A stretch of DNA of 64,000 bases from positions 83,223,038 to 83,287,037 of the forward strand of contig OV277856.1 of the NCBI GenBank assembly GCA_922989275.2, read 5' to 3'. The DNA is from Gari tellinella (lineage: Eukaryota > Mollusca > Bivalvia > Cardiida > Psammobiidae). The notes under the pieces are model-generated. The model was not told the DNA's origin. It worked only from the letters and a program-made list of their open reading frames with translations, and searched no databases. Positions 10,787 to 21,500 of this stretch are shown piece by piece (positions within the stretch are counted from its first letter, which is position 1; every line of letters starts with the position of its first letter). A program made the translations under genes and the position numbers.

Positions 10787-11079
10787 ATACGGTTCCAATA
10801 CCGCTGTTTTGTGTCTATACCATTAAATTTTAGTTAAGTAGAACGATATTTTATCACCTTTCCCCTCCATTGCAGAAATATTATTTATCTATACCATCTC
10901 AAGTCCTAACTCCTGTATTCGACCATCAAATGTCCTACTACCTCAAAATGTTTTGATTAGATATTCTATACCACATGTAATTACGAAATATATGTTTGTT
11001 TTCTTTGACTAATAAAGAATTTTTATGTTCTGTTCTGTAACAAATAGTTTTTATCACAAAGCAGTTTGTTTAAATCGAG

Positions 11080-11165
11080 AAAACTGAATGACAAACAGTG
11101 TAGACCCTAATCAGACTGCGCATGAAGGAGCATTCTGATTGGGGTCTAACTTGTTTGGTCAGGAG
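11080..11165. repeat. Isolated core beta hairpin fragment
   Basis: AAACAGTGTAGACCCTAATCAG and its near-complement form a hairpin like those in E-type and O-type MITEs, but no matching ends are visible. Confidence 0.55.
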
Positions 11166-11238
11166 TGTCTGTCCCAATACTTAGGATCAATACAGTAAAT
11201 AATTTATCTTTGATATAATATTATAGAAGTACACTTTC

Positions 11239-11433
11239 AGGGCTCCAGATACTCAGAGGTAGTTATTTAAAAAAATCCAACATTTTCTTTCTTTTTTAGC
11301 ACCAAATCCTATGGTGTTACTACTCATTAGAATCGTCTCGAAGAGACGATTCTAATGAGTAGTGACACCATAGGGTTTATTTCAGAAATAAAGATTTTAG
11401 GTTTTTGAAAAACTACCCTTATCTGGTGCTCTG
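11239..11433. mobile_element. D-type MITE (hAT-like, core gamma)
   Basis: It begins CAGGGCTCCAGATA and ends TTATCTGGTGCTCTG, with CACTTT directly repeated on both sides. The centre is ATTAGAATCGTCTCGAAGAG with its complement. The D-type family is about 195 bp and recurs at least eight times. CAGGG ends and 6-8 bp flanking repeats suggest hAT. Its right flanking repeat forms part of the pyrimidine tract of the 11453 exon. Confidence 0.8.
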
Positions 11434-11452
11434 CACTTTTGTTTTGTTTCAG

Positions 11453-11691
11453 CGCCTCAATGCGAGGGAAAGGTAGACCTACTGTTTGTAGTAGATGCTT
11501 CATGGAGTATCAACCCTGAGACGTTCGACCAGATCAAGGACTTTGTTGTAGATTTGTACCTCGATATGGAGAAATCTCTGCATACTGACTTGTCAGCAGC
11601 TGTGATTCTGTATGCCTCAACAACATATGAGGAAAGGCTACAGTTCATCCAGTCTAACAGGCTCCAATTCTTCATGAGGCATTTTGATAGG
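11453..11691 (+). CDS. VWA-domain protein, VWA1 exon with MIDAS
   Basis: The acceptor is TTTTGTTTCAG and the donor follows at 11692 (GTAATA). Read in phase 1 it gives TPQCEGKVDLLFVVDASWSI, then NPETFDQIKDFVVDLYLDME and later a segment ending MRHFDR. LLFVVDASWS is the first strand of a von Willebrand A domain with an intact DxSxS metal-ion-dependent adhesion site, so VWA1 can probably bind a divalent cation and a ligand. VWA domains of this type occur in matrilins, collagens VI/XII and molluscan shell and byssus matrix proteins; I cannot say which is nearest. The exon ends in phase 0. A hAT-like MITE ends 19 nt before it. Confidence 0.9.
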
Positions 11692-11776
11692 GTAATAAGA
11701 CATATCCTAACTAATATTATAACCACTAGAATGAAGGCTAATTGAATGCATCAAAGACAGGTGACAGCAGCAGAAG

Positions 11777-12035
11777 TTAACCCATAGCCCCATAGACTAT
11801 TTCTAGATTTAAAGAAGGATGATCACTTAATGCAGGTTGGAACTAAAGCAAAATGTGCCTTTAGGCACATTTTGCTTTATTTTCAGCCTGCTTTTAAAAG
11901 CTAGATCTATTATCTGCTAGGATATAGAAAATATTTCTTATGATACATATTCATAACTGTATAAAAGTGTACTATTTTCTTCAGTGGAGGAATAAATTAT
12001 AGGTTAGTCATTTCATCTTAACCCAACCCCAATAG
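11777..12035. mobile_element. A-type MITE, degraded right end
   Basis: The left end TTAACCCATAGCCCCATAG and the core alpha hairpin (AAGCAAAATGTGCCTTTAGG and complement) are standard. The right arm is scrambled and ends near a second TTAACCCAACCCC. Confidence 0.7.
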
Positions 12036-12196
12036 AAGCGCCTTTTAACATATTATGCGTTTTAAATAACAGGGGTCGGTTGATTTTCCGGTCAAATTGT
12101 CAAAGGGGGGGGGGTAATTTTAAGAGGTACAAATGTGTTTTTTTCCTTGACTTCATTCAATGCTCATAAAAGTTTATTATAAGAGGTTATTAAACA

Positions 12197-12334
12197 GTGT
12201 TGAGTACAATACTGAAATCTATTGGACGAGTACACAGCAGCCATAATTCATATTGGACGAGGCAATAGCCAAGTCCAATATGGATTATGACTGCTGTGTA
12301 CGAGTCCAATAGAATTCAGTATTGTTCTCAACAC
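12197..12334. mobile_element. 138-bp near-perfect palindrome (I-type), copy 2
   Basis: This is the reverse-orientation counterpart of 1731-1868: GTGTTGAGTACAATACTG at one end and its complement at the other, 138 bp in both. The flanks AAGAGGTTATTAAACA and TGTTAAATTACCTCTT extend the inverted symmetry. Confidence 0.75.
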
Positions 12335-12462
12335 TGTTAAATTACCTCTTTATTTCACACCATAAAATTACAAATTGACAAAAGAAATCACATGATTTTT
12401 TTTTTTTTGCAATTCCTTCTAGCCTTTGAATTTCCACAAAAACAAAATACAGTGTTCCCTCC

Positions 12463-14053
12463 CAGCGGCGTGTCTAGACCAATTTTGAGTTTACGCACCC
12501 TGGCTAGGGGGTCCGGGGGCATGCTCCCCTGGGAAAAAAAATTCCGTTGGAAAGCCGTACGTGCATTTTGAGGGGTATTTAGAATATAGAAAACCTTTCT
12601 AAAATGATAGTTAAACTATCGTTTTAGAAAGGTTTTTTATATTCTAAATACCCCTCACAATGCACATACGGCTGTTTGATGTAATAAAATACATCAAAAC
12701 ACAAAATATTAGAGCTATAGGAATATTCTTTGCTTGAATTTCCTGGCTAGGGGGGTCCGGGGGCATCCTCCACCGGGAAAAAAAATTCCGTTGGAAAGCC
12801 GTACGTGCATTTTGAGGGGTATTTAGAATATAGAAAACCTTTCTAAAATGATAGTTAAACTATCGTTTTAGAAAGGTTTTTTATATTCTAAATACCCCTC
12901 ACAATGCACATACGGCTGTTTGATGTAATAAAATACATCAAAACACAAAATATTAGAGCTATAGGAATATTCTTTGCTTGAATTAAACTGTTGAACTATT
13001 TTATTAACAGGATATCCAAAATTATAGTGAAGCAAAATTCCTTGACGTTCCCCTGACTTTTCCCTGACTAAATTTAAATTTCACTGACTAACCAACTATA
13101 TCCGTACGGTTCTGACATGTGTTAATTAGCCTCATCTTCCCTTCCACCAGGAACGTATATGAACGTTCCTGCCTCCACCTTTTATATTACCAACTGCATT
13201 TGCATTACCCTCTATTAATTTTTCACCTTCCCTTGATTTTACCTTCTATTGTACTTGTTTTACATACATGCACATGCATTTTCAAAACTTATTTACACTT
13301 TTGAATGAGTGCTTGAAATGCATATCAAAATACAGAGAAAGATATTTGCTCTCCTGACCTTCCCCTTTATATGAAGGAAAATACGATTGGGACACACGTC
13401 AGGGGAGTAGCTAAACAAAATTAGTGTATGCAACTTTGGACGATTTTACTCCTAAATGGTCTCTGGTGCGTTTTTTCACATCCAAACCAGGTAAATTACT
13501 ACCATACATTTATGCAAGAATTCGACTCCTAAATAACATGAACTGCATAATCTTTCTTTTTTTGATAGATTCTTTTCTGGACATTTTTTTTTCTAACCTC
13601 TACCCTCACCAATAAGTGTACACACTCTTACTAGGGGGCATATTTTTTGCTCCCCTGGGAAAATTTTGATTTCTAGATGGTCTCTGGTGCGTTCTGGGGG
13701 CGTTTCGCACATTCAAAACAGGTACAATACTAACATAAATCTATGTCAAAACTCTGCCATTAATACTTTAAATTGTACGAAACACTTCAAATTGTTATGG
13801 GCAATTTTACCAGGTACAATCTACATTCTCGTAAACTGAGTAGGCCTAGTGGACAACCTAAAACCTTATCAGAGGGTGAATTATGTGCGTTGTGTATAAT
13901 TTGAAGTAGACTAAAGACACTTTTAAAAATATTATTTATGCCTCACCCGGGTAAGGTGGTGGTTTTTATTGCATTTTTAGCGTTTTTAAATTTTCGACTT
14001 TGTCAATTAACTTTACGCACGTGCGTGAGTGCGTAAGCCCAGACACGCCCCTG
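12463..14053. mobile_element. H-type DNA element, 1.6 kb, 5-bp target duplication
   Basis: The ends CAGCGGCGTGTCTAG and CCAGACACGCCCCTG are inverted repeats, and CCTCC flanks both sides. Removing the element rejoins an F-type terminus. It holds the GGGGGCATGCTCCCCTGG module, a 240-bp tandem duplication (12506-12983) and two TAGATGGTCTCTGGTGCG-like modules near 13460 and 13675. No transposase frame is seen. Confidence 0.75.
12506..12983. repeat. Tandem duplication of about 238 bp, each with a palindrome
   Basis: The block starting GGCTAGGGGGTCCGGGGGCA is repeated from about 12743 with very few changes. Each copy contains a near-perfect palindrome of about 82 bp (GGGGTATTTAGAATATAGAA and complement, with a GATAGTTAAACTATC centre) at 12570-12653 and 12808-12896. 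The near identity suggests recent duplication. Confidence 0.85.
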
Positions 14054-14515
14054 CCTCCCTACAACAGCCTTCCCAACAACAACAACTTTCCCCTTACTAC
14101 GACCCTTGTTTCCATATCATGTGACCATCTGTATATTATTTGTATCACTACTTGAATAGGGGAGGGCCGTAACTAATGTTGGTAGAACTTGTGGCCCTAC
14201 CCGATTTCATGAATTTGAAATAAAATATGGTTAAACTATTAAACTAAACTAACTACCCTTGTCTCAGTTCCCTAAATAGGACAATTATTTCTCACCTCTC
14301 GGACAGAGGTATTTCAAAATCTAGGGTGTGTGAGATAACCTTATCTGTCCGGAAAGACAAGCCGAACTAATGGAACTATCTTATGATTGGTTGTTATTGC
14401 CGTTGTTTTGACGTCGTCATGACGTCGTTATGCATGCATTAGCGCCTTAAAATACAACTCGCCACTGTATAGCAAGTTAAACGTGTTTTTATTGTTGAGG
14501 AGGTGAGAAAATAAA

Positions 14516-14660
14516 TCTAACACCACAGTTGAGTATCAGATGAAATTATCCCACTCTCGTTTGAAGATATTTTTAGAACACTCGGCAAAGCCGCATGTTC
14601 CAAAAATATCTTCAAAATTCGGGTGGGATATTCTTATCTGACACTCACGGTGGTGTTAGA
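14516..14660. mobile_element. G-type palindromic element, 145 bp
   Basis: TCTAACACCACAGTTGAGTA at the left pairs with the complement ending GGTGGTGTTAGA. The centre pairs GAAGATATTTTTAGAACA with its complement around CTCGGCAAAGCCG. It interrupts the F-type MITE. Confidence 0.7.
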
Positions 14661-14915
14661 TTCACTATGTCTTACACCCTTCATGGCTGCAACCCCATCT
14701 GCTTTTTTGTCATTTGCTGTCTTTCTCAAAGTTACATATAAGTTGATGTTTTGATATAATTAAATGACGAGTGACAAACGTTACGCAGCGTCTGATGTGA
14801 TTTCAAGCTGTTTGCAAATAGACCAATCTTATTTTCCCTCTATATAACGACTCCCGCTGAGCAACACACACAATCTTTGCCTCCCATTGGTAGTCGATGT
14901 AGAGAGGGAGCACTG

Positions 14916-15349
14916 TAGCAGATGCATGAAATGCCAAGGGAAGTAACTCTGAACATAGTGTCGGAAGAGTTGTCCAGTCCAATACGAAAATGATATGGAT
15001 TTTCTGGATCCGAGTCCAATATGAGAAAAAATGTGGCCTTCTGGGATAGCTTTTTTTACCATTCCGGTACAATGTAGGTTTCTCTTGTACCGTCACGTGG
15101 TAGAAAGAGCGGCTTTCAATTGGTTTAATCTATGTAGGTGTGAAATAAACAGGTCTATTAGGTGTATACCTTTAGAAAAATACATGGTTTGTTAAGGTTT
15201 AAATATTTGACCATTACAGGTAGACATTTAATGGTTAAATAGCTGTGTTTAAGCATTTCATTTGGGGATGAAGGTTTTGTTAATTTGTAGAACAGACAAT
15301 CTGCAAAAAAATACAAAAACACAAATTTTGCAGTTTAAAAGGTATCATT
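14916..15349. other. Intron sequence, nothing firm
   Basis: Two short open frames on the - strand at about 14803-15096 overlap F-type MITE sequence and are not genes. No other feature is supported. Confidence 0.4.
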
Positions 15350-15476
15350 AGACCTTAAAGAAGGCTGAAAGTACAAACAGAATGTGACTTAAGGCACATT
15401 CTGCTTTACTTTCAACCTGCTTTAGTGTTCATGTATCTTCAAAACTAAAAATAAGCTGTGCAATAGAGGGTTAAAT
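15350..15476. mobile_element. A-type MITE half
   Basis: The core alpha hairpin (GAATGTGACTTAAGGCACATTC) and one arm ending GAGGGTTAA remain; the other arm is missing. Confidence 0.6.
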
Positions 15477-15621
15477 GCCAATAGAATTATTTATTTTGTA
15501 TTGAATTGTATTCAAATTTGTATTATATATTATATTGTATTGTATTGTACTGTAATGTAAGTTTCACATTTGAATCAATATAATTAGATGTCATGGTTTT
15601 TGTCTGTCCTTATTTGTACAG

Positions 15622-15733
15622 GATGACAAAAATGAGAAAACTAACACAGCTGACGCTTTGTTTCATGCCATGGACATATTTGAAGATCGGAATCGCCCAG
15701 GTGCCACAAAAATACTTGTCCTGATCACTGATG
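15622..15733 (+). CDS. VWA-domain protein, VWA1 middle exon
   Basis: It is bounded by TTATTTGTACAG and the donor GTATGA at 15734. Phase 0 translation contains TNTADALFHAMDIFED and ends ATKILVLITDG. These are the second MIDAS motif (the TNT threonine) and the central strand with the ITDG aspartate of a VWA domain. It joins the preceding exon (…HFDR) and the next exon (…GISDSQ) in frame. A MITE composite starts 40 bp downstream. Confidence 0.9.
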
Positions 15734-15773
15734 GTATGATCTCATTCTTTTATCTCACAGTAGAAGATCTGTT

Positions 15774-16188
15774 AACCCATTACCCCATAAATACGCCTTT
15801 TTACGCCTTTAATTTATTCCTCTACTGAAGAAAATAGTTCACATTTATGCAGTCAAAGGGCAACAGTAAAGAATTGTTTTCTATATCCTAGTAGATTGTA
15901 GCTTAAAGCAGACTGAAAGTAAAGCAGAATGTGCCTTGAGGCACATTCTGCTTTACTTCCAACCTACTTTTAATGCTCACCTGTCTTTAAAACTAGAAAC
16001 AGACAAATTTATACTGTCACAAATAAGAATCATAAGAAATATTTTCTATATTCTAACAAATAAAAGCTTAAAGCAGGCTGAAAGTAAAGCAGAATGCGCC
16101 CTAAGGCGCATTCTGCTTTACTTTCAACCTGCTTTAAGTGGTCACCTATCTTCAATACTAGAAACAGGCTATGGGGTAATGGGTTAAT
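15774..16188. mobile_element. A-type MITE with two hairpin cores
   Basis: One pair of TTAA-flanked ends (TTAACCCATTACCCCATA and TATGGGGTAATGGGTTAA) encloses two complete core alpha hairpins, at about 15903-15972 and 16070-16136, separated by a repeat of the arm sequence. The two cores differ in a paired way: TGTGCC/GGCACA against TGCGCC/GGCGCA. Confidence 0.8.
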
Positions 16189-17310
16189 AGGCATCCAGTT
16201 ACTCGTAGATAAATTGTATAGCAACTTTGTATGAATCCTTGTATAAAAAAGGTTTTCATTACTTAACCCCTTTACCAAAAAGCCGGTTTCTAGTTATATG
16301 CCCATCTTGAAAGATGGTTGTATAATTGGCGCTATCATGTCCTTCAGTCCGTCCATCCGTCCCCCGTCTGTCAGTTCGTCTGTCAACATTTTGTTTGTCT
16401 GGAGTTTTTCAGGAAAACTATCTAAAGGATATTAATGAACACTAATGTTTAATGCATCTAGATCTGAAGCTTAAAGTAGGGTTTGAGGTTCATTCGATTT
16501 GTGGTTACAGGGTTATCTGCCCTTGATGTACTCAAAAAAGCTTATAAAAGCTTGTCTAGAGTTTTCTCAGAAAACTATAATCTTTTCCAGTGCTACGTCA
16601 TACAACCTTCATTCGGCACCCTCATTTTGTTTACACTTAGCAACAAGCATCTAGAATCAAAATGAAAGTAGAATGAACACGCGAGGACTGAACGGATTTT
16701 TCAAAGAGCTCAAATAATAAATAATTTTTTCGGCATTTAAAGCAAAACAAAAACATTTTATGAATGAAAAGTAAACATACAATTGAAGGAAAAATTACCA
16801 GAAATCTAACGGAAAATTGACACAAAAATCGAAACAGAATTGAGTGGAAAATCAGTCGTTGAACATTTTTGACAGTTGGGATGTGGAAAATAACAAAACA
16901 AGGGAGAGCAATCCAAGAAACAACAGTTCGTTATTGACAAGACAGCTCGAAGAAACCATTCAACCATTCGAAGTGCAGTCAGCTTTAGAGTTTATAAATA
17001 ACAGGAGTCGGAAAGAAAATTATTAGTTTATTGTGTATTTTGAGGATAAAATTAACTTGACAACGGTAACCAAGGAAAAATAACAACAATTAAAAAAAGA
17101 AATTTCGGACTTTCTGTGTTGGTAAAGTAGTAGTGAAACAGATATCTAGTGCTAGGAAGTTGCCCTATCGAGGTAAGACAGAACTTTACATATTTATCGA
17201 TCCAGAAGCCAAATTGACGTGTATTTAATGTGCTTTGATGACAATATCAAGTTAGCAATTCTATAGACCTTTCTGCCTTTCACGGTCACTAGTTCTACTA
17301 TGGTATTACG

Positions 17311-18534
17311 ATGAGTTTGAGAAGGAGTGGGAGACAACGCAAATCAAAATCAGTGACTGACTATAATAATCTAGTTAAAGAAACCACCAGCAAAGAAGTG
17401 TTATCTGACAAAGATAGTGCAAAGAAGAAAGTTTCTGTCAAGTTAGAAAACATCGATAGTAATACGGTGGAGGACACATGCGGCAGATGTAATCAAGTAG
17501 AATCACCTAATAGCACTAATTGGTTACAATGCAAAAGCTGCCAGTCATGGTGGCATAGTGGCTGCGCGAGGTTGTCGGATGCAGACGCGACAAAGTTTGT
17601 AAAATACAGAATTGCATTCCACTGCGCCCCTTGTGTTCTGGATACGAACTTGGGCTGTCAGCCGGTATTGGATCAGGAGAACAAGTATAAGATACATGCG
17701 GACAGGTTGGAAGAGAAACTAGACAAAGTCATTAACATTTGTACCTCAGCCCTGATAGAGGGGGGCAACAATAAGCTAGAATCGACATCACACGAGTGCT
17801 ACCTAAGTCACAAGGCAGAAGATATAGTGGTGATAGACGGTCTAAGTGACCCCAAGAAATACGTAACCAGCCAACAGATAAGGAAGGAGATAAATAAGCA
17901 TCAGTCTGCTCAACTGAAATACGACGCCGCTTACATACTCCCTCAAGGCGGAATAGCGATCCACCTAAAAGAAAATACAGACAAAAAAGACTTCATAGAA
18001 AGCTGGGACAGTGATCTCTTTGGAGGTGGTACCACAATACATCCAACCAAAAAGTTTCAGGAAAAGAAATCCTACTGTGCATTCCTAAAGGACGTCCCTC
18101 AGAGCATTACAAACACCGCTCTACAAGAATCTCTATCGGAATACTACATCAAAGGTGTGCACAGATTGAGATACAGTAACTCAAGGAAAAGCCTACCAAT
18201 AGTAAAAGTGACTTTTGAAAGTGAAAAATCATATGAAGCAGCCCTAAAATTAGATGGAATCACAATACCAGGGACAAAAAAGAAGTTGGTGTTCAACCCA
18301 GAAAGGTCTTACAAGACAATTAGGTGCTATCGCTGTCAACGCTTTGGTCATACTGCTCGCTGCTGCGTACATTCACAAAGGTGCCACAACTGCGGAGGGG
18401 AGGACTGTGACTTACAATACTGTACTAAAAAAGCTGTCTGTGCAAACTGTGGAGAAAAACATCCGGCATCCTCTTCTAGATGCTCAGTGTTTAAGGAGAA
18501 GAGCAAAAGACTCAGGGTCCAAGCAGCACTTTAA
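17311..18534 (+). CDS. LINE ORF1, gag-like protein with PHD finger and CCHC knuckles
   Basis: Intact 407-residue frame starting at an ATG followed by a basic segment (LRRSGRQRKSKS). Residues about 57-108 form a C4HC3 PHD-type finger: CGRC, CKSC with WWHSGC, and HCAPC. The last 75 residues carry three zinc-knuckle motifs: CYRCQRFGHTARC, CHNCGGEDC and CANCGEKHPASSSRC. In related elements such proteins bind the element RNA and form the ribonucleoprotein; the PHD finger may bind histone tails (inference). The ORF1 stop at 18532-18534 precedes the ORF2 ATG at 18551 by 16 nt, so ORF2 is probably translated by reinitiation. Confidence 0.9.
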   Translation: MSLRRSGRQRKSKSVTDYNNLVKETTSKEVLSDKDSAKKKVSVKLENIDSNTVEDTCGRCNQVESPNSTNWLQCKSCQSWWHSGCARLSDADATKFVKYRIAFHCAPCVLDTNLGCQPVLDQENKYKIHADRLEEKLDKVINICTSALIEGGNNKLESTSHECYLSHKAEDIVVIDGLSDPKKYVTSQQIRKEINKHQSAQLKYDAAYILPQGGIAIHLKENTDKKDFIESWDSDLFGGGTTIHPTKKFQEKKSYCAFLKDVPQSITNTALQESLSEYYIKGVHRLRYSNSRKSLPIVKVTFESEKSYEAALKLDGITIPGTKKKLVFNPERSYKTIRCYRCQRFGHTARCCVHSQRCHNCGGEDCDLQYCTKKAVCANCGEKHPASSSRCSVFKEKSKRLRVQAAL

Positions 18535-18550
18535 CTTTAACAAAACAGCC

Positions 18551-21500
18551 ATGAAATTTTTATTTTTAAACTGCCAGGCATTCAACACTGCAAAGTGCAG
18601 CATCGAAGATTTAGTTTAGAACTATGAAATTGATATCCTATGTTTAAATGAAACCTGGCAACAAGCCAATACGAAACTAAGATTCAACAATTGGAAGGAT
18701 TTCACACGCCCAAGGGGAACTGACAATCATGGAGGGGTAGCGATATTTTGCAGGGACACCAATACTTACGTAGCTGAAGAGTGTCGGGTCTTCAACAGAC
18801 CAGGGCTAGAAATAGTGGCAACAAAAATCACGACTAATAGTAACATCACAGCATACCTGGTTGTAGCATACATCCCTCCCAAACAGACGGCACAAATGGA
18901 GCTGTTGAAAGAAGCTATCCACCAGTCTGGCTTCAGTAACATAATACTAATGGGAGACTTCAATGGTAAAAGTCAAGAATGGGGGAATATCAAAGCAGAT
19001 GAAACCGGCCAAATAATAGAGGATATGCTAACAGAGAGCAACCTGAGCATCCACAATGACGGCCAACCAACCAGGAGGAACGGTACCAGCGTGATAGACC
19101 TTATAATTACGTCGTCAAACATCGCTACCATGGTTAAAGCCTGTGACACCCTAACACATGAGACAGTGCGATCAGATCACATCCCCATATACAGTGATAT
19201 AAGTATAAACAAGGAAATGGCAACAGACCCGCCAAGGACTTATAGAACCCTAAAAAATGTTGACTGGAATACCTGGCGAGAGGAAACCGAGGAACGGTTC
19301 GGAGAATGGCTAAAAGAACAACACACAAATGTAGAAAGTAGTTACAAGACATTTACAACCATCATGGAATCAGCAAGGGACGTAATCATGCCAGAAAAAA
19401 CTGTGCCACAACGAAAAAAGAAAACAAAACCCTGCTGGTGGAATGAAGATGTTTCGATGGCCAAAAAACACCTTAATTTCAGTCAGAAGATTTTTCGGAA
19501 GAGAAACACACTAATAAACAAACATAGACTGATAGAGGCTGAAGACAGATTTGATAAGATAAAAGAAAAAGCACAGGAAGAATGGTCTGACTCTCTCCTG
19601 ATGAAATTTGACCAGGCACAAAACCCCCGAGAAATGTGGGATGCATACAAAAAACTGACAAAGAGGCCATCGTCGAACTCAGTACTACCGTTAGTAGAAT
19701 TGCCAGCACCCCCAGCATTCGATCCCGAAACAAAGTGCAAGATCCTACAGGAAAGGTTTTTTGAAGGGAAACAACTGACAGGTAGCTCATTCAACGAAGA
19801 ATGGAAGAAAGTTATACAAGAGAAAGTAGAAGACATAAAACTGAATGAACGAAACAAAGGGGAAGAAGATGAAACCCCAATAAATGAAGATATCAGAGAA
19901 GGAGAAGTTGAAGGAGCGATAAGCAGACTGAAAAAGGGCAAATCACCAGGACCAGACGGGTTACCACCAGAGTTGTTCATCCATGCAGGAGACAACCTAA
20001 TCCAGGCTTTAACGTTACTATTCAATCTCTGCTGGAAAGAAGGACACATTCCATCAGCCTGGAAAGAAGCGCTGGTCAAATTCCTGAGGAAACCCGGTAA
20101 AGCCGACTACTACTCAGCGACGTCGTACCGACCTATCAGCCTTACACAAACCATCTGCAAACTGATGGAATCAGTAGTAGCCGCGAGACTGAACGGTCAT
20201 ATAGAAAGCAATAACCTCCTGGACCAGGAACAAGAAGGCTTCGGCAAAAAACGCTCAACAACATACGCTGTCGGCCGTCTAGTACAAGAGGTGTTAGAAG
20301 GATATAACAAGGGACATAGCACAGCCGCAGTCTTCATAGATCTATCCAGCGCATTTGATTCAGTTTGGAGGGAAGGCCTGTTCTTCAAACTAGCCAAAAT
20401 GGATGTACGTGGAAGGATTTGGAACTGGATTAAAGACTTCCTGTCCAACAGAACAGCTACATGCATGATAGACAACCACCAAAGTCCACCATTCCAATCC
20501 AAGATAGGTCTACCACAAGGCAGTGTTATTGCACCGACCTTATTCAACATCTACATAGAAGACATGTTCAAGGATACAGGGAACCAGCACTGCAAATTCG
20601 CCGATGACGGAACTACATGGGCCACATGCGAAAAACCAGAAGATGCTATCACAGAGGTATGCCGAAAAGTAAAGACAGTAATGCAGTGGTGTTTCACATG
20701 GAGAATGAACATGAACCTACAAAAGACAGAGGCCACAGTTTTTTCATTGAACAAGAAATTAGACAAGAAGGAGTTTAACATCGATGACAAAACCCTGAAA
20801 TACAACATCAGCCCAAAAATCCTCGGGATAACCCTAGATGAGAAAATGACTTTCGAACCTCACGTCAAGCAAGTTGAACAGAAAGCTAATAGATCCTTGC
20901 GTGTAATTAGAGAAGTAAAAGGCATTGCATCCAAAGTATCCACAAAAAAGCTGATGAAATTATATGGATCCATGGTCAGATCCATTGTAGAGTATGGGGC
21001 ACTAGTATGGCAAGGGGCCAAGGACAAGACACCACTCGATACGGTGCAAAGGAAAGGTTTAGCTTTGTGTTTAGGGTTACCACAGACAGCTGGAAGAGAA
21101 GCCATGGAAATAGCTGCAGGAATCCTCCCGATAGACCTGAGACTAGAAGAAATATCTATAAGGGAGCTAGCCAAGATCCAGGCAAAGAATATAAGCCATC
21201 CTCTCAAGCAAAAACTAAACAGCCTATTGGAAGACGACACCGCACCAAGATACGTCAGTCCATTGGCCCTGGCATACAGCCAAGCGGTGGAGATGGAGCA
21301 AGTCACCGGAGTCTCCACAAAGCTCATCGAACCTGAACTAGACTACGAAGAAGCTGGGGACCTATTCAGATCAAGAACAAGACCAGAGTACTGGAGTAGT
21401 TTAGGCTCATCCAAGGACAGAACCAAAGAACAGGAGAACCTAGGCAGGGAGACAATAATGGACCTAATGATGGAAGCTCCTGAAGACACGACATTCGCCT

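Larger units (their letters stand above)
12450..14915. mobile_element. F-type MITE broken by several insertions
   Basis: It begins CAGTGTTCCCTCC at 12450. It resumes at 14059 after an H-type element, continues through TCCCTAAATAGGACAATT (about 14270), and is broken again by sequence bounded by CTCACCTC and GAGGTGAG (about 14290-14507) and by the G-type element. It ends GAGGGAGCACTG at 14915 with TA outside. Only the right arm of its core beta palindrome is left (about 14775-14815). Confidence 0.65.

Noticed and set aside
19483..20079. 198-codon - strand frame
   Set aside because: It is antisense to the LINE ORF2 coding sequence and shows no domain.
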